Notes: generated from the letters alone by a model not told the origin. DNA of 64,000 nucleotides from Mycosphaerella arachidis (GCA_001297265.1 LIHB01000098.1:36090-100089), one strand, 5' to 3'; shown: positions 1 to 11,567, numbered from the stretch's first letter. Made by a program: numbers and translations.

Positions 1-426
1 GAGAGATACAAAGCTCGTGAGCAGCATAAACGGGCCCGAGACGCCAAGCAGCGGCGGCAGCAGCAGCAGCAGGATGAACCAAAACAGCAGCGACAGCAGG
101 TACAAGAAGATAAGCATATCTCGGCGCCCATGGCCCACCGCGCTCCACCAACAGCGCAGCCACCGTTAGCCGAACAGCAAGAGGAATGCGGCTGGTGTTT
201 CGAACCACTCTCCTCCGAACCCTGCACCGAAATGTACCCATGCCATCACAGTATGCACACCAGCTGCATGGAGGAGTACTGGGGCTATGACGGCGCAGGG
301 ATCGAGGGCAAGAAGCATTGCTTGCGGTGGTACGTATCCGCTTGCATACTCTCGCGCCCACAATGGCTGACGTTACTCGACAGTAATCAGTACGTACAAC
401 CGATCACCCATGTCGATCTGGCATAA
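1..426 (+). CDS. RING-H2 zinc-finger protein, 3' end (5' cut by window edge)
   Basis: The reading frame is open from base 1 and begins with a Gln/Arg/Lys-rich, probably helical tract, then a proline-rich linker, then a RING-H2 finger close to the C-terminus. The metal ligands are CGWC, then CHHSMHTSC (C-x-H-x2-H-x2-C), then a final pair. The unspliced frame lacks the last cysteine (it reads HCLRW). An intron at 330-383 (donor GTACGT, branch CTGAC, acceptor CAG, 54 nt) changes this to HCLRC, giving the expected closing C-x2-C, followed by about 15 residues and TAA. RING fingers of this type usually serve E3 ubiquitin ligases that recruit an E2 enzyme; substrate and location cannot be told. The intron is a multiple of three and has no stop, so an unspliced reading would also look open. 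The zinc-ligand argument decides for splicing. Confidence 0.72.
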   Translation, partial: ERYKAREQHKRARDAKQRRQQQQQDEPKQQRQQVQEDKHISAPMAHRAPPTAQPPLAEQQEECGWCFEPLSSEPCTEMYPCHHSMHTSCMEEYWGYDGAGIEGKKHCLRWYVSACILSRPQWLTLLDSNQYVQPITHVDLA

Positions 427-2361
427 GATGTAGGCAACGATGGACGGAGGGAGCTAAGGTGGTCGGATCATCGGAAACACCACAGTATTGTGTGGCGTGG
501 CATTGCTTTGGCGAGGGAAGTGGCTCGAACATGATTGCTGGTTTGATATGCGCACGAATTCGCTAGCTCATACTTGTGCCTTGTTCCTAACGACAGACCC
601 AAGCGTCAGCCGTTTCTGCTATCTGCACTGTGTTGACTCGTGGTCTAGTACAACGAACCTCTCCCGTGTGTTGAGCGAAGTGAAGATTGACGTTCCATTG
701 CTTATGTGGAAATCAACGTCCGTGTGTGAGTGAATTCATGAAGCACCACAACAGGCACTTAATCCGTCTCTCGCATTCTTCCTATTGCGAAGTACCTTAC
801 GTCGCTTTGACCTGTACATGTATGCATGCTCTCCTCTCCTAGAACATTACATGTTCCTGCTGCATACGTCCGCGATGAGCTCGAACTTACAGTGAGTGTT
901 GTCGATCCTGCAAAGGCTGGACGGATCAGTGGCGACCCAGTCGGGCAATCAAGTAGGGCAAGCGCACTGGCCAAGCAGCAAGGCCAACCACCAAGTAGCG
1001 GAGGTGGGCCGCTTTTACCCTCCAGCGCGTGGGTGAGTGTTGTGCCGTCGACAATGTTATTACGGTAATCAGTGCAATCGCAAGGTCCAAGAATCATGAA
1101 AGTTTACTCGGAGAGTAGTGAAGGTGCGCAGAGTTGCAGTCGGTTATCGCTTTAGCTGCGCTGCTTAAGCTCTTAGGTGGAAGGTGGGAGCCTCCTCCTT
1201 GGCTTGCCATGCCATGCAATTTCCCTTTAAACACATTGCTTCTACTTCGTAGGCCGAGAGTGCTCATGAGGAGATAGAGATGTAGATATGCCACGCGGAT
1301 GTTTCTCGCAATTTTTCAAGGTTGCTGAAAAATCTGACGAAGCCATTGGGTAAGAGGCCATCATTATATCCACGTCGAGACTCACACTGATGTGTCCAAC
1401 ATATATTTCTGATGGGAAATCTTCTACGCGCTCTGGCCAACAGGGTGATGGAAAGTCGATAAGAGGCGATGGGTACGTACTGAGCACCGCTAGAAGGTGC
1501 GTGTGGGCGAAATGACTTCCGGCCGTGGGCGGCCATCAAATGTGATGCCCGCCCACAGCTCCGGGCAGGACCGGATTCCCGGACGGGCCCAGCTCCGCCG
1601 GCTTGAGGCTGCGAATTGCGAGCAATAACGAGACAATCCAGACAGTTGCAGACACACAACAAGACGGAACGCATAAGTTGCCAGCTCAACTCAATGACTC
1701 GGCGAAGCCTCTTAGAATAGCATCAAGCCAGGCGTTGTTATTCAAAGAAGGCAGTAGCAACGCGCAAGGGAAGCCAAGCCAAGAGCGGAGCTGAGCCCGT
1801 TTCACTACACAGGGACAGTAGGTTCGACAAAAGCGCTGGCACACTCTTTACTTCTAACAACTTGCGATAACGACGGCAGAGTGCGAAACCTGGACTCCTA
1901 ATGCGCTGTCCAATTGCGCGTTGGTGGGATCCTGCTTCGTCGCGATCCGCGCTCGTAGATAGGATATACAGCTTTGCCAAATTGACGAGAGTTCTTGCGA
2001 CCCCGTGAGCCAAGGCGTGAGCATGTGGGCGTGAATGGGCGTGCATGTGCTGGGCGGGCTCGTGTCGGGCCGGTGGGCAAGCATCATATTCGATGTCCGC
2101 CAACGGCTGGGAGCGGAACTATGGCCCTAGCGTGATGTCCGCCCACACTTACAAGCAGCACTTTCAACCGAAACTGGGAAGGAAGACGAGCGACGCAATG
2201 CCAGTTTCCATAGCTGGAGACTCTTGTCACAGTCTTCCGTTCAAACATGTTGCTTGGTGCACGGCTCTTCAAGCAGAACATGTGAGTTGTGCATGACACC
2301 AACTCCGGCCCCTCCGCGCAAACACCAACGGAATGCGCCGACCTGGCTGTGCAGAAACAAC
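427..2361. other. Intergenic stretch, no supported gene
   Basis: Short open frames occur on both strands, but none has a recognisable domain or a convincing start plus stop. A forward frame at 826-1035 has a balanced composition and ends at a GTGAGT donor-like site at 1033, so it may be an exon relic. The segment 990-1035 resembles 59349-59393. GC-rich stretches near 1520-1600 and 2030-2150 both contain GATGYCCGCCCACA-like words and may be remnants of one repeat. Confidence 0.4.
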
Positions 2362-4983
2362 ATGGCACGCCTAACCCAACGCCCACGAATTGATCCCAGC
2401 CACAGCGCCAGAGCTCGGCTTTGGCACCTTACACAGCAAACCTGCATACGATTGCGCGAAGATAGCCAGGATCAACAGGATGCGCTCGAAGAATTTCGCC
2501 GGTCGATCGGGCTTCGAGACTTTGAGCCGGATGATGATCAGCACCTCAACGCCGCTCTTTCGAACCTACGGCTTCTGCACAGTGAACAAGAGAAGGAGAT
2601 TGCCGATGTACTATGGCAGTGGCTTTACAGGCCCAGTCGGATGTCAAAAGAGCAGGCTAAGCAAGTGGACAATGACACTTCAGTGACAGGCGCTTCCGGA
2701 GCGGCTTCAGCGGGCAACAGTCTCAGTCAGCCTCCCAAAAAGCCTTCGTGGTCAAAGACTGTGTTTGCGCCCCTGCGCAGGCTTGCACAAGAAACGGAAT
2801 GGAAATTGACCATTGTCGAGGTCTACGCGCTGTTCGGTGACTCGTACATGAGCCGAAACTTTGTTCAGCCGCTGGTGGAATTCGCGACCGCGCAACCAGA
2901 TCTCCTGCGAGCTCTGAGTATCATGTATCGGCAACGCAGCAAACGGAGGAAAGGGCAACTGTCACAGGGACACGGCGCGAGTTGTACCGTTGAGTGGCAC
3001 GCAATCGACATTCGAGGCTCCCTCAATATCATCCAGCCACAGCCATTTCTCAACAGGGACGCGAGGGCAGCTCAGCGCAGGAAGGCAAAGGCAGAGGGAG
3101 CTTGTGCAGAGACAGGGTCGGTACGCGCGACTAGCTGCGGTGCATCAGGCGACAGGGTAGGAGCAGAGCACGAGTCGCAAGAGCCTCGCATCCCAAGACA
3201 GCAGACGGCCACGTCAGCGGATGCGACCAGCGGGACGGAGCCTTCGACACAGGCATTCCATCTGCGCGGAGAACCTTTGAGCGCAGACGCTTCGAGCGTA
3301 AACCCTTCGAGCGCAAACCCCTCGAGCGCAGACCATTCGAGCGCAAAGACTGGGGCTAAAACACATGAAGACCATAGCGAGGACGATGACGAGAGCCCAA
3401 GGGGTCAGGAAGAGGAGCATCCGAGTGCAGACGACAGCAGTAGCGCCTCTGACGACGAGAGTGAAGCAAGCATCGAGCACGGGCGGACCAATCCAAGTGA
3501 CCTTGGGGACGACGATACTGCATATCACTTTGACGACTTCCAGCTCGATCCGGTCGCTTGGCCAGTGGCAGGAGAGATGACTCGCTCTGGCTCGGACAAA
3601 TCCGTCGGAACATCTCCCGTGACCCCACCACTTCCCTCGTTACTGCCACCACCATCACCGCCACTTCCCTCGTTGCTGCCACCACCACCACAATCACCAC
3701 GACTGCCCGCCACGCCCACACCTTGCCCACGCGCGAGCATCATCGCCAACATGGCCGCGCCGCGAAGCCCTAAGCGTGTGCGATACAGCGACGACCCCTG
3801 CGCTGAGGACTTTGGCCAGTATGATTCCATGCTTGCCGCTATCACCAACATTCCCGAGTACTCCTACTACGCACTGCACACCTGGTTCTTCTTGTTTAGC
3901 ATGTGTTCCGAGCCGCCGGAGGTCAAGTCAGCCATGCTCAAGCTTACCAACCCGGAAGCGAAGCAGCGCTACTACGCCTTTCGCTTTCCTCCGTGCGACC
4001 ACGAAGACGAGCACAACACCCACGGCCCAGAGGCACCTCCAGCCGGCCGCTCTGAGTGGGCTTTTGCGATCGAGGACACCGACTCTGGAGGCATCACCGA
4101 CGTCTTCTCTTGCTCTGACAGGCCCGATCTGGCGCTGCTTGAAGGGCCAGCAACGGTTGATATGGACAGAGTGACACTGAACAAGCTTCCGGTCGACAAG
4201 AGTAAAGTCGCAAACATGGATACTACACTTGCTTCGATGGTTGCGGTTGCTGCAATGGTCGCACATCTGAGCTCCAAACAGAAAGCTTCATTGTTGATCA
4301 ATCCCCATGTGTGGTTACACGCCGTCCACACTGCCATCCAGCAGATATCCTCCAAGTCTCCTCGGCGAAATAAAGCGCTCGACAGCATACCTGCGATATC
4401 CCCACGCCACGTTGCTGCACGAGCAACCTTTCCTGAGGCACACCATCAACCATCGGCCTCGTCATCGCACGAAGCTCGGAAACAGCAAACTCTCGCCCAG
4501 AACCTCGAAGACCTACGAGCTCTCGCTGCACACATCGACTACGTTACGGCCTACATGGATGAACACGAGCGAATCCGCGCTCTTGTGAAGAGCAGGCGAG
4601 ATGACTGGCAGCATGGCGCGCGGAATATCCCAGCAGAAGATGGCGGTGACATGACAATCGAGCCGGGCGCAGTCCTTCAATCCGAGCTGGACATGCTTGA
4701 GAAGCTCCGTGAAAGAGCCCAGACCCCCAGTGCTCAGGCAGTGTACCAGGCAGACATAACCCGCGTACGGTCGCTGCTGGAAAAGCGAGAAGCCATTTCA
4801 CACGGCCGGAACACGGCATCCAAGCTCAAGTCAGTCAGTCAGTGCCTCGCATGGACCAAGGTGGAATTGGAGGACGTTCTGAGCGAGCTGGCCAAGCGCA
4901 AGACCAAGCTTGCCCAGGACCTGCATGATGATTTGACGGAGGCCCTGCAAGAGATAGCGCGCCTCGAGCCGGTGTCAACCTGA
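2362..4983 (+). CDS. Large orphan protein with Ser repeats, acidic tract and proline-rich linker
   Basis: This is a single long frame, 873 residues from the ATG at 2362. An in-frame ATG at 2293 would add 23 residues, and the frame stays open back to about 2224. I do not recognise a family. Visible parts in order: a helical N-terminal region of about 100 residues; a Ser/Ala/Asp segment near residues 305-330 made by tandem 15-bp units; an acidic Asp/Glu/Ser tract (about 335-395); a run of PPLPSLLPPP repeats (about 420-455); a well-balanced, aromatic-rich segment (about 480-590) that looks globular; and a C-terminal region of about 150 charged residues predicted to be helical or coiled-coil. There is no signal peptide and no membrane span. 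It could be a nuclear or scaffold protein, but this is only inference from composition. No intron is needed. Confidence 0.75.
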   Translation: MARLTQRPRIDPSHSARARLWHLTQQTCIRLREDSQDQQDALEEFRRSIGLRDFEPDDDQHLNAALSNLRLLHSEQEKEIADVLWQWLYRPSRMSKEQAKQVDNDTSVTGASGAASAGNSLSQPPKKPSWSKTVFAPLRRLAQETEWKLTIVEVYALFGDSYMSRNFVQPLVEFATAQPDLLRALSIMYRQRSKRRKGQLSQGHGASCTVEWHAIDIRGSLNIIQPQPFLNRDARAAQRRKAKAEGACAETGSVRATSCGASGDRVGAEHESQEPRIPRQQTATSADATSGTEPSTQAFHLRGEPLSADASSVNPSSANPSSADHSSAKTGAKTHEDHSEDDDESPRGQEEEHPSADDSSSASDDESEASIEHGRTNPSDLGDDDTAYHFDDFQLDPVAWPVAGEMTRSGSDKSVGTSPVTPPLPSLLPPPSPPLPSLLPPPPQSPRLPATPTPCPRASIIANMAAPRSPKRVRYSDDPCAEDFGQYDSMLAAITNIPEYSYYALHTWFFLFSMCSEPPEVKSAMLKLTNPEAKQRYYAFRFPPCDHEDEHNTHGPEAPPAGRSEWAFAIEDTDSGGITDVFSCSDRPDLALLEGPATVDMDRVTLNKLPVDKSKVANMDTTLASMVAVAAMVAHLSSKQKASLLINPHVWLHAVHTAIQQISSKSPRRNKALDSIPAISPRHVAARATFPEAHHQPSASSSHEARKQQTLAQNLEDLRALAAHIDYVTAYMDEHERIRALVKSRRDDWQHGARNIPAEDGGDMTIEPGAVLQSELDMLEKLRERAQTPSAQAVYQADITRVRSLLEKREAISHGRNTASKLKSVSQCLAWTKVELEDVLSELAKRKTKLAQDLHDDLTEALQEIARLEPVST

Positions 4984-6735
4984 ATGCCGCCACGGTCATG
5001 AGACGCAGCGATCACGGCGACGCGAACTCAATTCGGACGACTTGACGAATTGCTACGACCTTTGATGATGATGACAGAGATACCCAACATGACAGAAGAT
5101 GTCGCCTTTCATGCTGCGAAGCGACTGGAGGAGACGAAGATGTGTATTCAGTGACGAACCGCAGAAGGAAGGGCACATTTCACCGCAGTCAGAGTCTGTA
5201 GCTCCACGAATCCAGAGTTCCTTTCTTCAAGCGAGGGCGAGTGGCGGCGATGCGAGTGTGGTGATTGCAGATCTTTCTTTCACGTTTCTCCACCGCACAA
5301 CTCTTATGTAGTCGCAGCGAAGGGGAAACGAAAAGGCAGAGAAAGTGAGAAAGGGCTGACTGAGGTAAGTATATCGTGCATCGTGTATCGTGCATCGTGA
5401 ATTGCTTTCATCAGGCATGGCATACCCCAGCTTAGGCTAGGTAGCGTCGGTACTAGGGAGGTGTTGACCGCCAAGCGTGAAATACAGTGCGCAGTATCGC
5501 TAACTAGCATTATCCTCGGTCTCTTTTTTCTTCAACTCTCTAATCGCACTCGATGGGAGGGAGGCTTCGAGGACGTTTCTCTCCTGGGCCAGGTCATGCG
5601 CAGCCAGGTCAGCTCAACCTGGCGGCAGCGGCAGCGGCAGCGGCGGGAGTTCTTCAACCGAGAAGTGGAGAATCATGTCGAGATTCTATACACACCACAC
5701 AGTATGCAAGCAAGAGGGACGGCGGCGATGAGGGTTTGCATCGACTACAACAGACACCCCTATAACCTACCAGCACGACTAGTAAACTTGGCCGGCGGCA
5801 GCTGATAAGCTTTGATTCCTCTTCTCCTTCTCCTCCATACTTTCCGGACGAGACAGACATGTTATGCCTTACATCTAACTGTCCGCGTCAAGGCTCTTCT
5901 CGAGATCTCCACCACCGCCGACCGGCCGTCCGCCGCCTCCGTCTCCGCCTCCGCCTCCTTCCGAGCATGCATGTACACGGCGCCGACACTCTCGATACCC
6001 GCTTCATTACCGAGACGCGAGAGTCAGAGGAGGGAGGCTTGGAGCATGCGAGATACATACCACTTTCTGTGCGACTCACACACGCTGTTGCTGGGCTGGG
6101 AGCGTGGTGCGTTAGGTTCGCTTATGCACCATGTTGGTCAAGTCACATCGAGTTCGCGTTCTCCAGGGCTAGTTAATGGGCTGTTTTTTCTCAGAGAGGC
6201 ACTTTGGGGTCTTGCCTCTTGGCTGGATGGATGTGCTGGGCAGTTGTCGTTGAGATGCTTGGCTGAACGAGATGATACTGGGACTCGCGCTGCTGCTGGT
6301 GCTGATACTGCTGCTGAGGCCTCTTTGGTCTACTCACTGGCGAATGCGGCGGAACTCATCGCTGTACTGCGGCTGCTTGCATGGAGCTCGCAGCGGTGAG
6401 GCGGCACCTCCTCCGCTCCATCGGCCTGCTGTACGCTCCGCCGTTCGTCGGACGCGTATCGGTTCGCTGCATAGCGGGCACCACAACCCATCTGCGTTTG
6501 ATCAGTCGGGGATTTCACCATTATCTGCTTCATCTAGCCCTCCTCTTGTCTCGTACCTCCAAGATCTTACCTTCTGTCAAGATCTTACTTTCTGTCTACA
6601 ACCACTTCATTCACCATCATCCTGGCTGCCGTCCCTCCTTACCAACGCCATACCTTTTCATCTTTGCAACACAAGCAAGGTCAGGGATCCCTTCACTGTC
6701 CTAAAGCACCCTTGCCAATATCTGCGCTGGCTCTG
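4984..6735. other. Intergenic stretch with a possible coding relic
   Basis: No firm gene. A forward frame starting with ATG at 5553 (alanine tract from a GCGGCA repeat near 5620) meets TAA at 5763-5765 and then stays open to 6176 in the same frame. One stop in about 205 codons of sensible composition suggests a decayed gene or an unrecognised intron. The opposite strand at 6190-6350 holds a Gln-rich frame without a start. Pyrimidine-rich DNA around 5900-5960 explains several spurious frames. Confidence 0.3.
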
Positions 6736-8360
6736 ATGGAACGCTACGGCCTTGCCCATGTGGTGAGTGAACTCAACACGCAACACGTTCTACCGTCCCC
6801 AGATCGCATGCTGATCAAACCAAGACCTACGGCACCAGGGGCACTCCAGCTGCAAACCTTCTCCCTGGTGGCCGAGGCATACTTGTCCTGCCGAGCAGCA
6901 TCAAGGACTGGCTCTTCACAAAATGCCGTGATCTCCGTCTCGCACCCAACGCCAAGTTTCGTGCTGATCTCATGGCGAATATCATGCTGGATCCTCACAT
7001 GGATGATATCAGTGCACCGCCAGGATATCAGCACACCACTTGCGCAGAGCTCAACGCAAGTCTCATCGATAGGTTGGCAGCATTTCTCGCGCGAGCTGCT
7101 CGAAGTCCTGGCTCAAAGATTGACACTCAAGTCCAATATGTCGGCCTCACCAAGGTATGCAACCCAGCGTTTCGAGTGTGCATGATGCTAGAACTGGCTG
7201 ACTATCATTCAACACAGGAATACGCGGCACAAGTTCTGGCAGCTATAGCTGCAAGCTCTGCTGCTGATGCTGACATTGCAAAGGGCGGTGATGATCGTGG
7301 TGTCGGAGAAGATGAAGATGCTTTGCTTTGGATTGGTGATGATGAGCTTCCTGCACAGCGCGATCGGACACAAGCACATGGTCGCCTTTATGGTGACGGG
7401 GGAGTTCACGACGAGGTTCTTGAGGTCGCAGCACGACATGCGGGAAGTCAAGCTCAGCCTCGGCTTGATAGTGCTGTAGAAGATCACGAAGATGTGATCG
7501 GAAGCAGCGATGATGAGGCGGAGGAACCGCACGCCACGACCTCGGCACTGGCCAACCGTGGAGGAGATCTTTACGCTGCTCATGGCTCCAACCAGGGCCA
7601 TGATGCTCCCCGAGTCACCAACTTGGAAGACCACATCGCACAGCAAGATGGCGATCAATACTCCACCGCCTTTGGTCAGCCAGACCTCCTTCATGGGTCT
7701 CCGGTCTACACGGGTGGTCGAACGGCCATCGAGCGCACACCACCTCCCAGGATGGAAGCCTTCGCTGGGCAGCCAAACCTGACCACCTTTGCTGCTGGAG
7801 GACGAGGTTTCACTGCTCCAGAGGAACTATTCGAGCTCACAGATCCAGCTACTCCTTCGCCGGGCCGTCACTCCTCGCGTACGCTTCCCCCAGGGCCGCG
7901 ACACCTGATCACTGGAATTGAATCATCTAAGACGTCCCTTGCTACTGGAGAAGGAAGTCTGACTGCTCGAGATGAACTATTCGAGCTCACATACCCGGTC
8001 ACTCCTTCGCCTAACCGTCATTCCTCACGTACGCCTCCCCCAGCTCCGCGTTCTGTACGCCAGCGCAACAGCACAGTACACCTTTCCTCAACCAAAGAGG
8101 AAGAACAGGACGAGGAAACAACGACGCGACATGAACCCCGCAGTGCAGCTCCTCCGTCGACTTCACCCAATCAAACCAACCGTTCTGTCGTCGCGCCATC
8201 GCCTCTCTCGGGAGAAGCACTCACAGCCCGCATCGATGCTCTCGAACAGGAACTCATGCAAAGCATACTACACTACCACTTGTGGAAGCGTCGCGCTGAG
8301 GAACTTGCACGTGCTTCACGCAGAGCGGAGGTTGCTGCGTGGGTGGGATTGAATGGTTGA
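6736..8360 (+). CDS. Orphan paralogue-family protein A, three exons
   Basis: Proposed exons are 6736-6762, 6825-7154 and 7218-8360, giving 499 residues. Intron 1 (62 nt) has donor GTGAGT, branch CTGAT and acceptor AAG; intron 2 (63 nt) has donor GTATGC, branch CTGAC and acceptor CAG; both are phase 0. The protein has a conserved-looking N-terminal domain (about residues 1-140, including MLDPHMDD and PPGYQHTT near 63-81). A long disordered region follows with two copies of a Pro/Ser/Thr module (residues about 316-347 and 366-397, 150 bp apart) carrying the shared word ELFELT, and then a C-terminal coiled coil (about 450-490). The N-terminal domain and intron 1 position match the reverse-strand gene at 10989-9975 and the relic near 32.0 kb, so it belongs to a local family. 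The function is unknown. The ATG at 6736 was chosen because its nine codons splice in phase to match the paralogue. Confidence 0.72.
7807..8055 (+). repeat. Intragenic 150-bp direct repeat
   Basis: Two similar segments begin near 7807 and 7957 and share GAACTATTCGAGCTCACA (7824 and 7974). The spacing of exactly 150 bp keeps the frame, so the protein carries two 50-residue modules. It is a recent in-frame duplication inside the disordered part of the gene. Confidence 0.8.
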
Positions 8361-9974
8361 TGGGATCATATCATAGGAGCGGGCCCAAGACGTAGGGATG
8401 GTAAGGACTCGAGATTGGCGTGGGGAAGTGCTGTGCGAAGGACTGTTTGCACGGTCGTCACGCGCAATACCATTCGGGTCCTGGCGTGGAGGAAGTCAGG
8501 GCTTGGCAAGGTGGTACCGTAAGTGCTTTCACGGCGGAGGGCACATCGGACTTGATTTCTCTCTTCACTCTGGCATGGCATGGTTCGAAGATGTCGCTCG
8601 CTTCTGGAGGAGATTCCGGCAGGCAGTGGATAAAGCCTTGGCGTTGGTATGACTTACCTTGATAGCAGCAGTTGGGCTGGGCTGCAGTCCCCTCTGGACG
8701 ACTCTCTTACTGTATCTTCTGTAGTACCCGAGCTCGCGAACGCCGAAGACTAGAGATGGAGCACCTTACCAGCGCTTCAATATACCATACCATACCATGT
8801 CTTTGCTGGGTGCATTGAGAAAGCCGAGCCATTGAACTTCCGGGAAAGGTCATGTCTCGCCGTAGGTCTTGCCTTCGTCGCCGATATGACAATGTCGTCC
8901 TTATCTTCAACTGCCTTAGGCCAACGCCTCCAGGAAGAGCGAAGAAAGGGTACGGGGATGGCTGGGCCATTATAAGCCATTACAGTGGAGTTACCTGATT
9001 GGCTGAACGGTGCTTGGCCGTGCTGAACCGTGCTGATCCTAAACTGTGCCGAGCCGAGAAAGGAAGCGACTGAGATCACCGAGACAAGCAAAGAGTTGAA
9101 GCGACGGCGATTGCGCTCTCTTGCAAAGGACGAGGAGGACGCGGGAGAGGACCGGAGGACATCTTAGGTAAGGTATTGGTGGTGATGGCGTTTATGATGA
9201 TACGGCACGAGCGCAAGGGACCAGAAAGGAGAGATAAGGCTCGGACTGGCTGGAAATATGGGATGGATGGAATGCGGTCGAATGTGTGTTCATTAAGGTG
9301 ATGGTAGTGTATTTATTATTCCGTGGGGAGTGGCGCCAAGATTTCACCGCCGAGTCCGCTCACACTGAATGCGATGATCGAAATGAAACATGCATACCGT
9401 CAATCCCTTACCGTCGCCCCTACAACATGGGGAGAAGCAATGTTCACGCCAACAACAGAAGACCAGACACGTGCAATTGTTTTCAGAACAACATCAAGTC
9501 ACCAGTCGAAAATGAAAAGGCAAGCACCAACACGACATCTACCGTAATGGAAACGTATGCCCAGTCTCGACGCTTGACTCCCGTCACCGGCCATCCTTCC
9601 TTCCGCCGGCGAAGCCGTCTCGTATCCAAATAACCTGCCCCTGGAGCGCATTACACAGTTCCATCTATTGTCAAGAAAGCAAATCGCGTGGCTCACTATC
9701 CATAGCAAGCCAGATCTCGACCGACGAGAACCCTCTAACTCCTCCTCCTTTGCAACGAGAAATGGTTCGGCCCCATTCATTATGTATCCCATCCCAGCCC
9801 ACAGAACTCAATGCACCAACATCGCGAGCCGCCGGTCTCGCTCACCCACTTTCATACTTCTCACACCTTACAAAACTCCAAGTTCCTCCTCCAACTCCGA
9901 CACTTTTGCTTCCTTAGAGCGTGAGCTGTCGAGCTATCGCGGCGCGCAACTCTTTTAGCTGATAGAACAGTTGC
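8361..9974. other. Intergenic stretch, no supported gene
   Basis: No frame with recognisable content on either strand. It holds one reverse-oriented copy of the dispersed CCAAT-flanked element (8960-9004) and is the shared 3' side of the two convergent paralogue genes that flank it. Confidence 0.5.
8960..9004 (-). repeat. Dispersed CCAAT-flanked element, copy A (partial)
   Basis: On the reverse strand it reads AGCCAATCA, a variable spacer, then TAATGGCTTATAATGGCCC. It matches the forward copies at 29575, 33726 and 50070 but lacks their final ACAGCCAAT. Confidence 0.65.
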
Positions 9975-10989
9975 TCATCGTTGGTCTGGTATGTCGAACG
10001 TGTGGTAGTGGTAGTCGGACGAGGTGTTGAAGATGATGGCGTTGATGAGGCGACGTTTCATGCCTGTAGGACGTGTCTGTTCACCTAGATGGGCTGGCGT
10101 AGTGGTTAGTAAAGGTGTAGAAGATGATGCAGCAGTAGCAGAGAATGGTATTCCTCTTCCCGTTGTTGAGAACGATGCTGCGGCTTGGTGGGGCAGTGGA
10201 TTGGCTGAGTGAGTCGTAGCTGGCAGAGGTGTTGAGGATGATGCAGCAGCAGCAGCAGAGAACGGTATTGCTCTTCCTGTTGTTGGGAACGATGCTGCGG
10301 CTTGGCTTTGTATTGGTTTGGCTGGATGAGGAGTCGTGGCTGGCAGAGGTGCCTGGGGCTCAACTGCTGGCGTGGGGAAACGATTGGGGGATTCCATCCA
10401 AGGAAGAGGAGTCCGAACAGCATTGGTCAGGGCTGTGTGTCCGGCCTTCTTCGCGGTCGGCAGTTCAGTGTTGTCTGCGCGCGGAACGTTTCCCGGAAAT
10501 CGAGCCTCACTGCCGCCAGCAGCTTGCTTGCCTGTCAAGCGATACTTGCCCGTGTACACCTCAGCCACGACACGGTTGCAGTAATCAACCATCATACCAG
10601 TGTCAACCTCAACTTCCTCCCGGTCGGCAGCGGCACTGCCGTCAGTCAAGCGTCGTGCGGCGGTCAAAACACGCTGGACGAAGACACCGTCAAGCGCTGC
10701 ATGACCGGTGATCTGGTGTCCTGGAGGCGTGGTGGCTTCGTCCATTCGTCTGTCACATAGGATACTGGCCACGATGGCAGGCGGTGGCCGCGCTGGAGCG
10801 ATGTATGGCTTGAACGCATCGTGAATGAATTCTTTGACCGGTGCAGAGAAGACCAGTTTGGTGCCTTTAGTGTTGAGGAGATCAAAGGCCGAGGCGTTGG
10901 TAGTAGTGTAGCTCTGGTTGGACGGTCAGTCGTGTGTATCGAGTGCTGAGCAGTAGATTTTGTCTTACTACGAGCGGAATGCGATCCAT
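9975..10989 (-). CDS. Orphan paralogue-family protein B, two exons
   Basis: Read on the reverse strand: exon 1 is 10989-10969 and exon 2 is 10913-9975, with a 55-nt intron (donor GTAAGA, branch CTGAC, acceptor CAG, phase 0), giving 319 residues. Residues 1-140 align by eye with gene A at 6736-8360: a seven- or nine-codon first exon, then (S/T)Y-x-T, an LL...G...LV stretch, a segment ASILCDRRMDE against ANIMLDPHMDD, and PPGxQ-x-T. The middle third is Ala/Ser/Pro/Thr-rich, with a 39-residue tandem repeat (DNA spacing 117 bp near 10162 and 10279), likely disordered. The last 30 residues differ from gene A and lack its coiled coil. The two genes converge. The function is unknown. The start is supported by the splice pattern shared with the paralogue, since exon 2 alone has no ATG at its beginning. 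Confidence 0.72.
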
Positions 10990-11567
10990 GCTGAGAGATG
11001 CCGAGAGACTGGGCCAGCAGGAAGAGTTGTGCAATTCAATGCTTGTCTTCGCTGCGGTCAGCCCTGGAGTAATGTAAGTCAACGCATCAGCAGCAGGGAA
11101 TCAAACCAGAGACAGTGGATCGAGTGTAGAGGCGATGAGAGATGCGAAGGGAAGTGCAGACGGCGACGGGGGAGAGATTGAGACAAAACGAGATCAACAC
11201 TTCGAAGATAAAGCCCGATCCGGAGGCGGAGGTTTGAGGTTGAGCCGCAGAACAGCTCCGCCATGACCGTATGCCCGTTCGTTTGCAGCAAACGGAGCTA
11301 TGGCTGTAGCGCTGCCCGTCATGGCCATCTCCCCGTTGAGCGTCCAGGATCCGTCATGATCACTGCATCGGCATACGTCTGTACTAGAGCGAGCAGAAAC
11401 AGCCCGAGCGAACGAGCGGACGGCGCAGCGAAACGGTGCGGTATGTGTTTAGTGTAGGCTCGCAACCTCCTCAAGCACAGCATTTATCGACAACCATAGC
11501 TCATTATTACCACCATCGCTACCTCCATCTCCCGCACCAACCACGAGACGCACATCAAAAGACCACA
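10990..11567. other. Divergent intergenic region
   Basis: It lies between the start of reverse gene B (10989) and the start of the forward small gene (11568), so it should hold both promoters. No TATA box or clear motif stands out. The last 120 bases before 11568 are rich in CACC/ATCA and pyrimidines, as is common near fungal transcription starts. Confidence 0.35.

Noticed and set aside
3214..3880. Reverse and alternative frames over the Ser/Pro-rich part of the 2362-4983 gene
   Set aside because: Shadow frames of the repeat-rich coding sequence, with no domain or start context.
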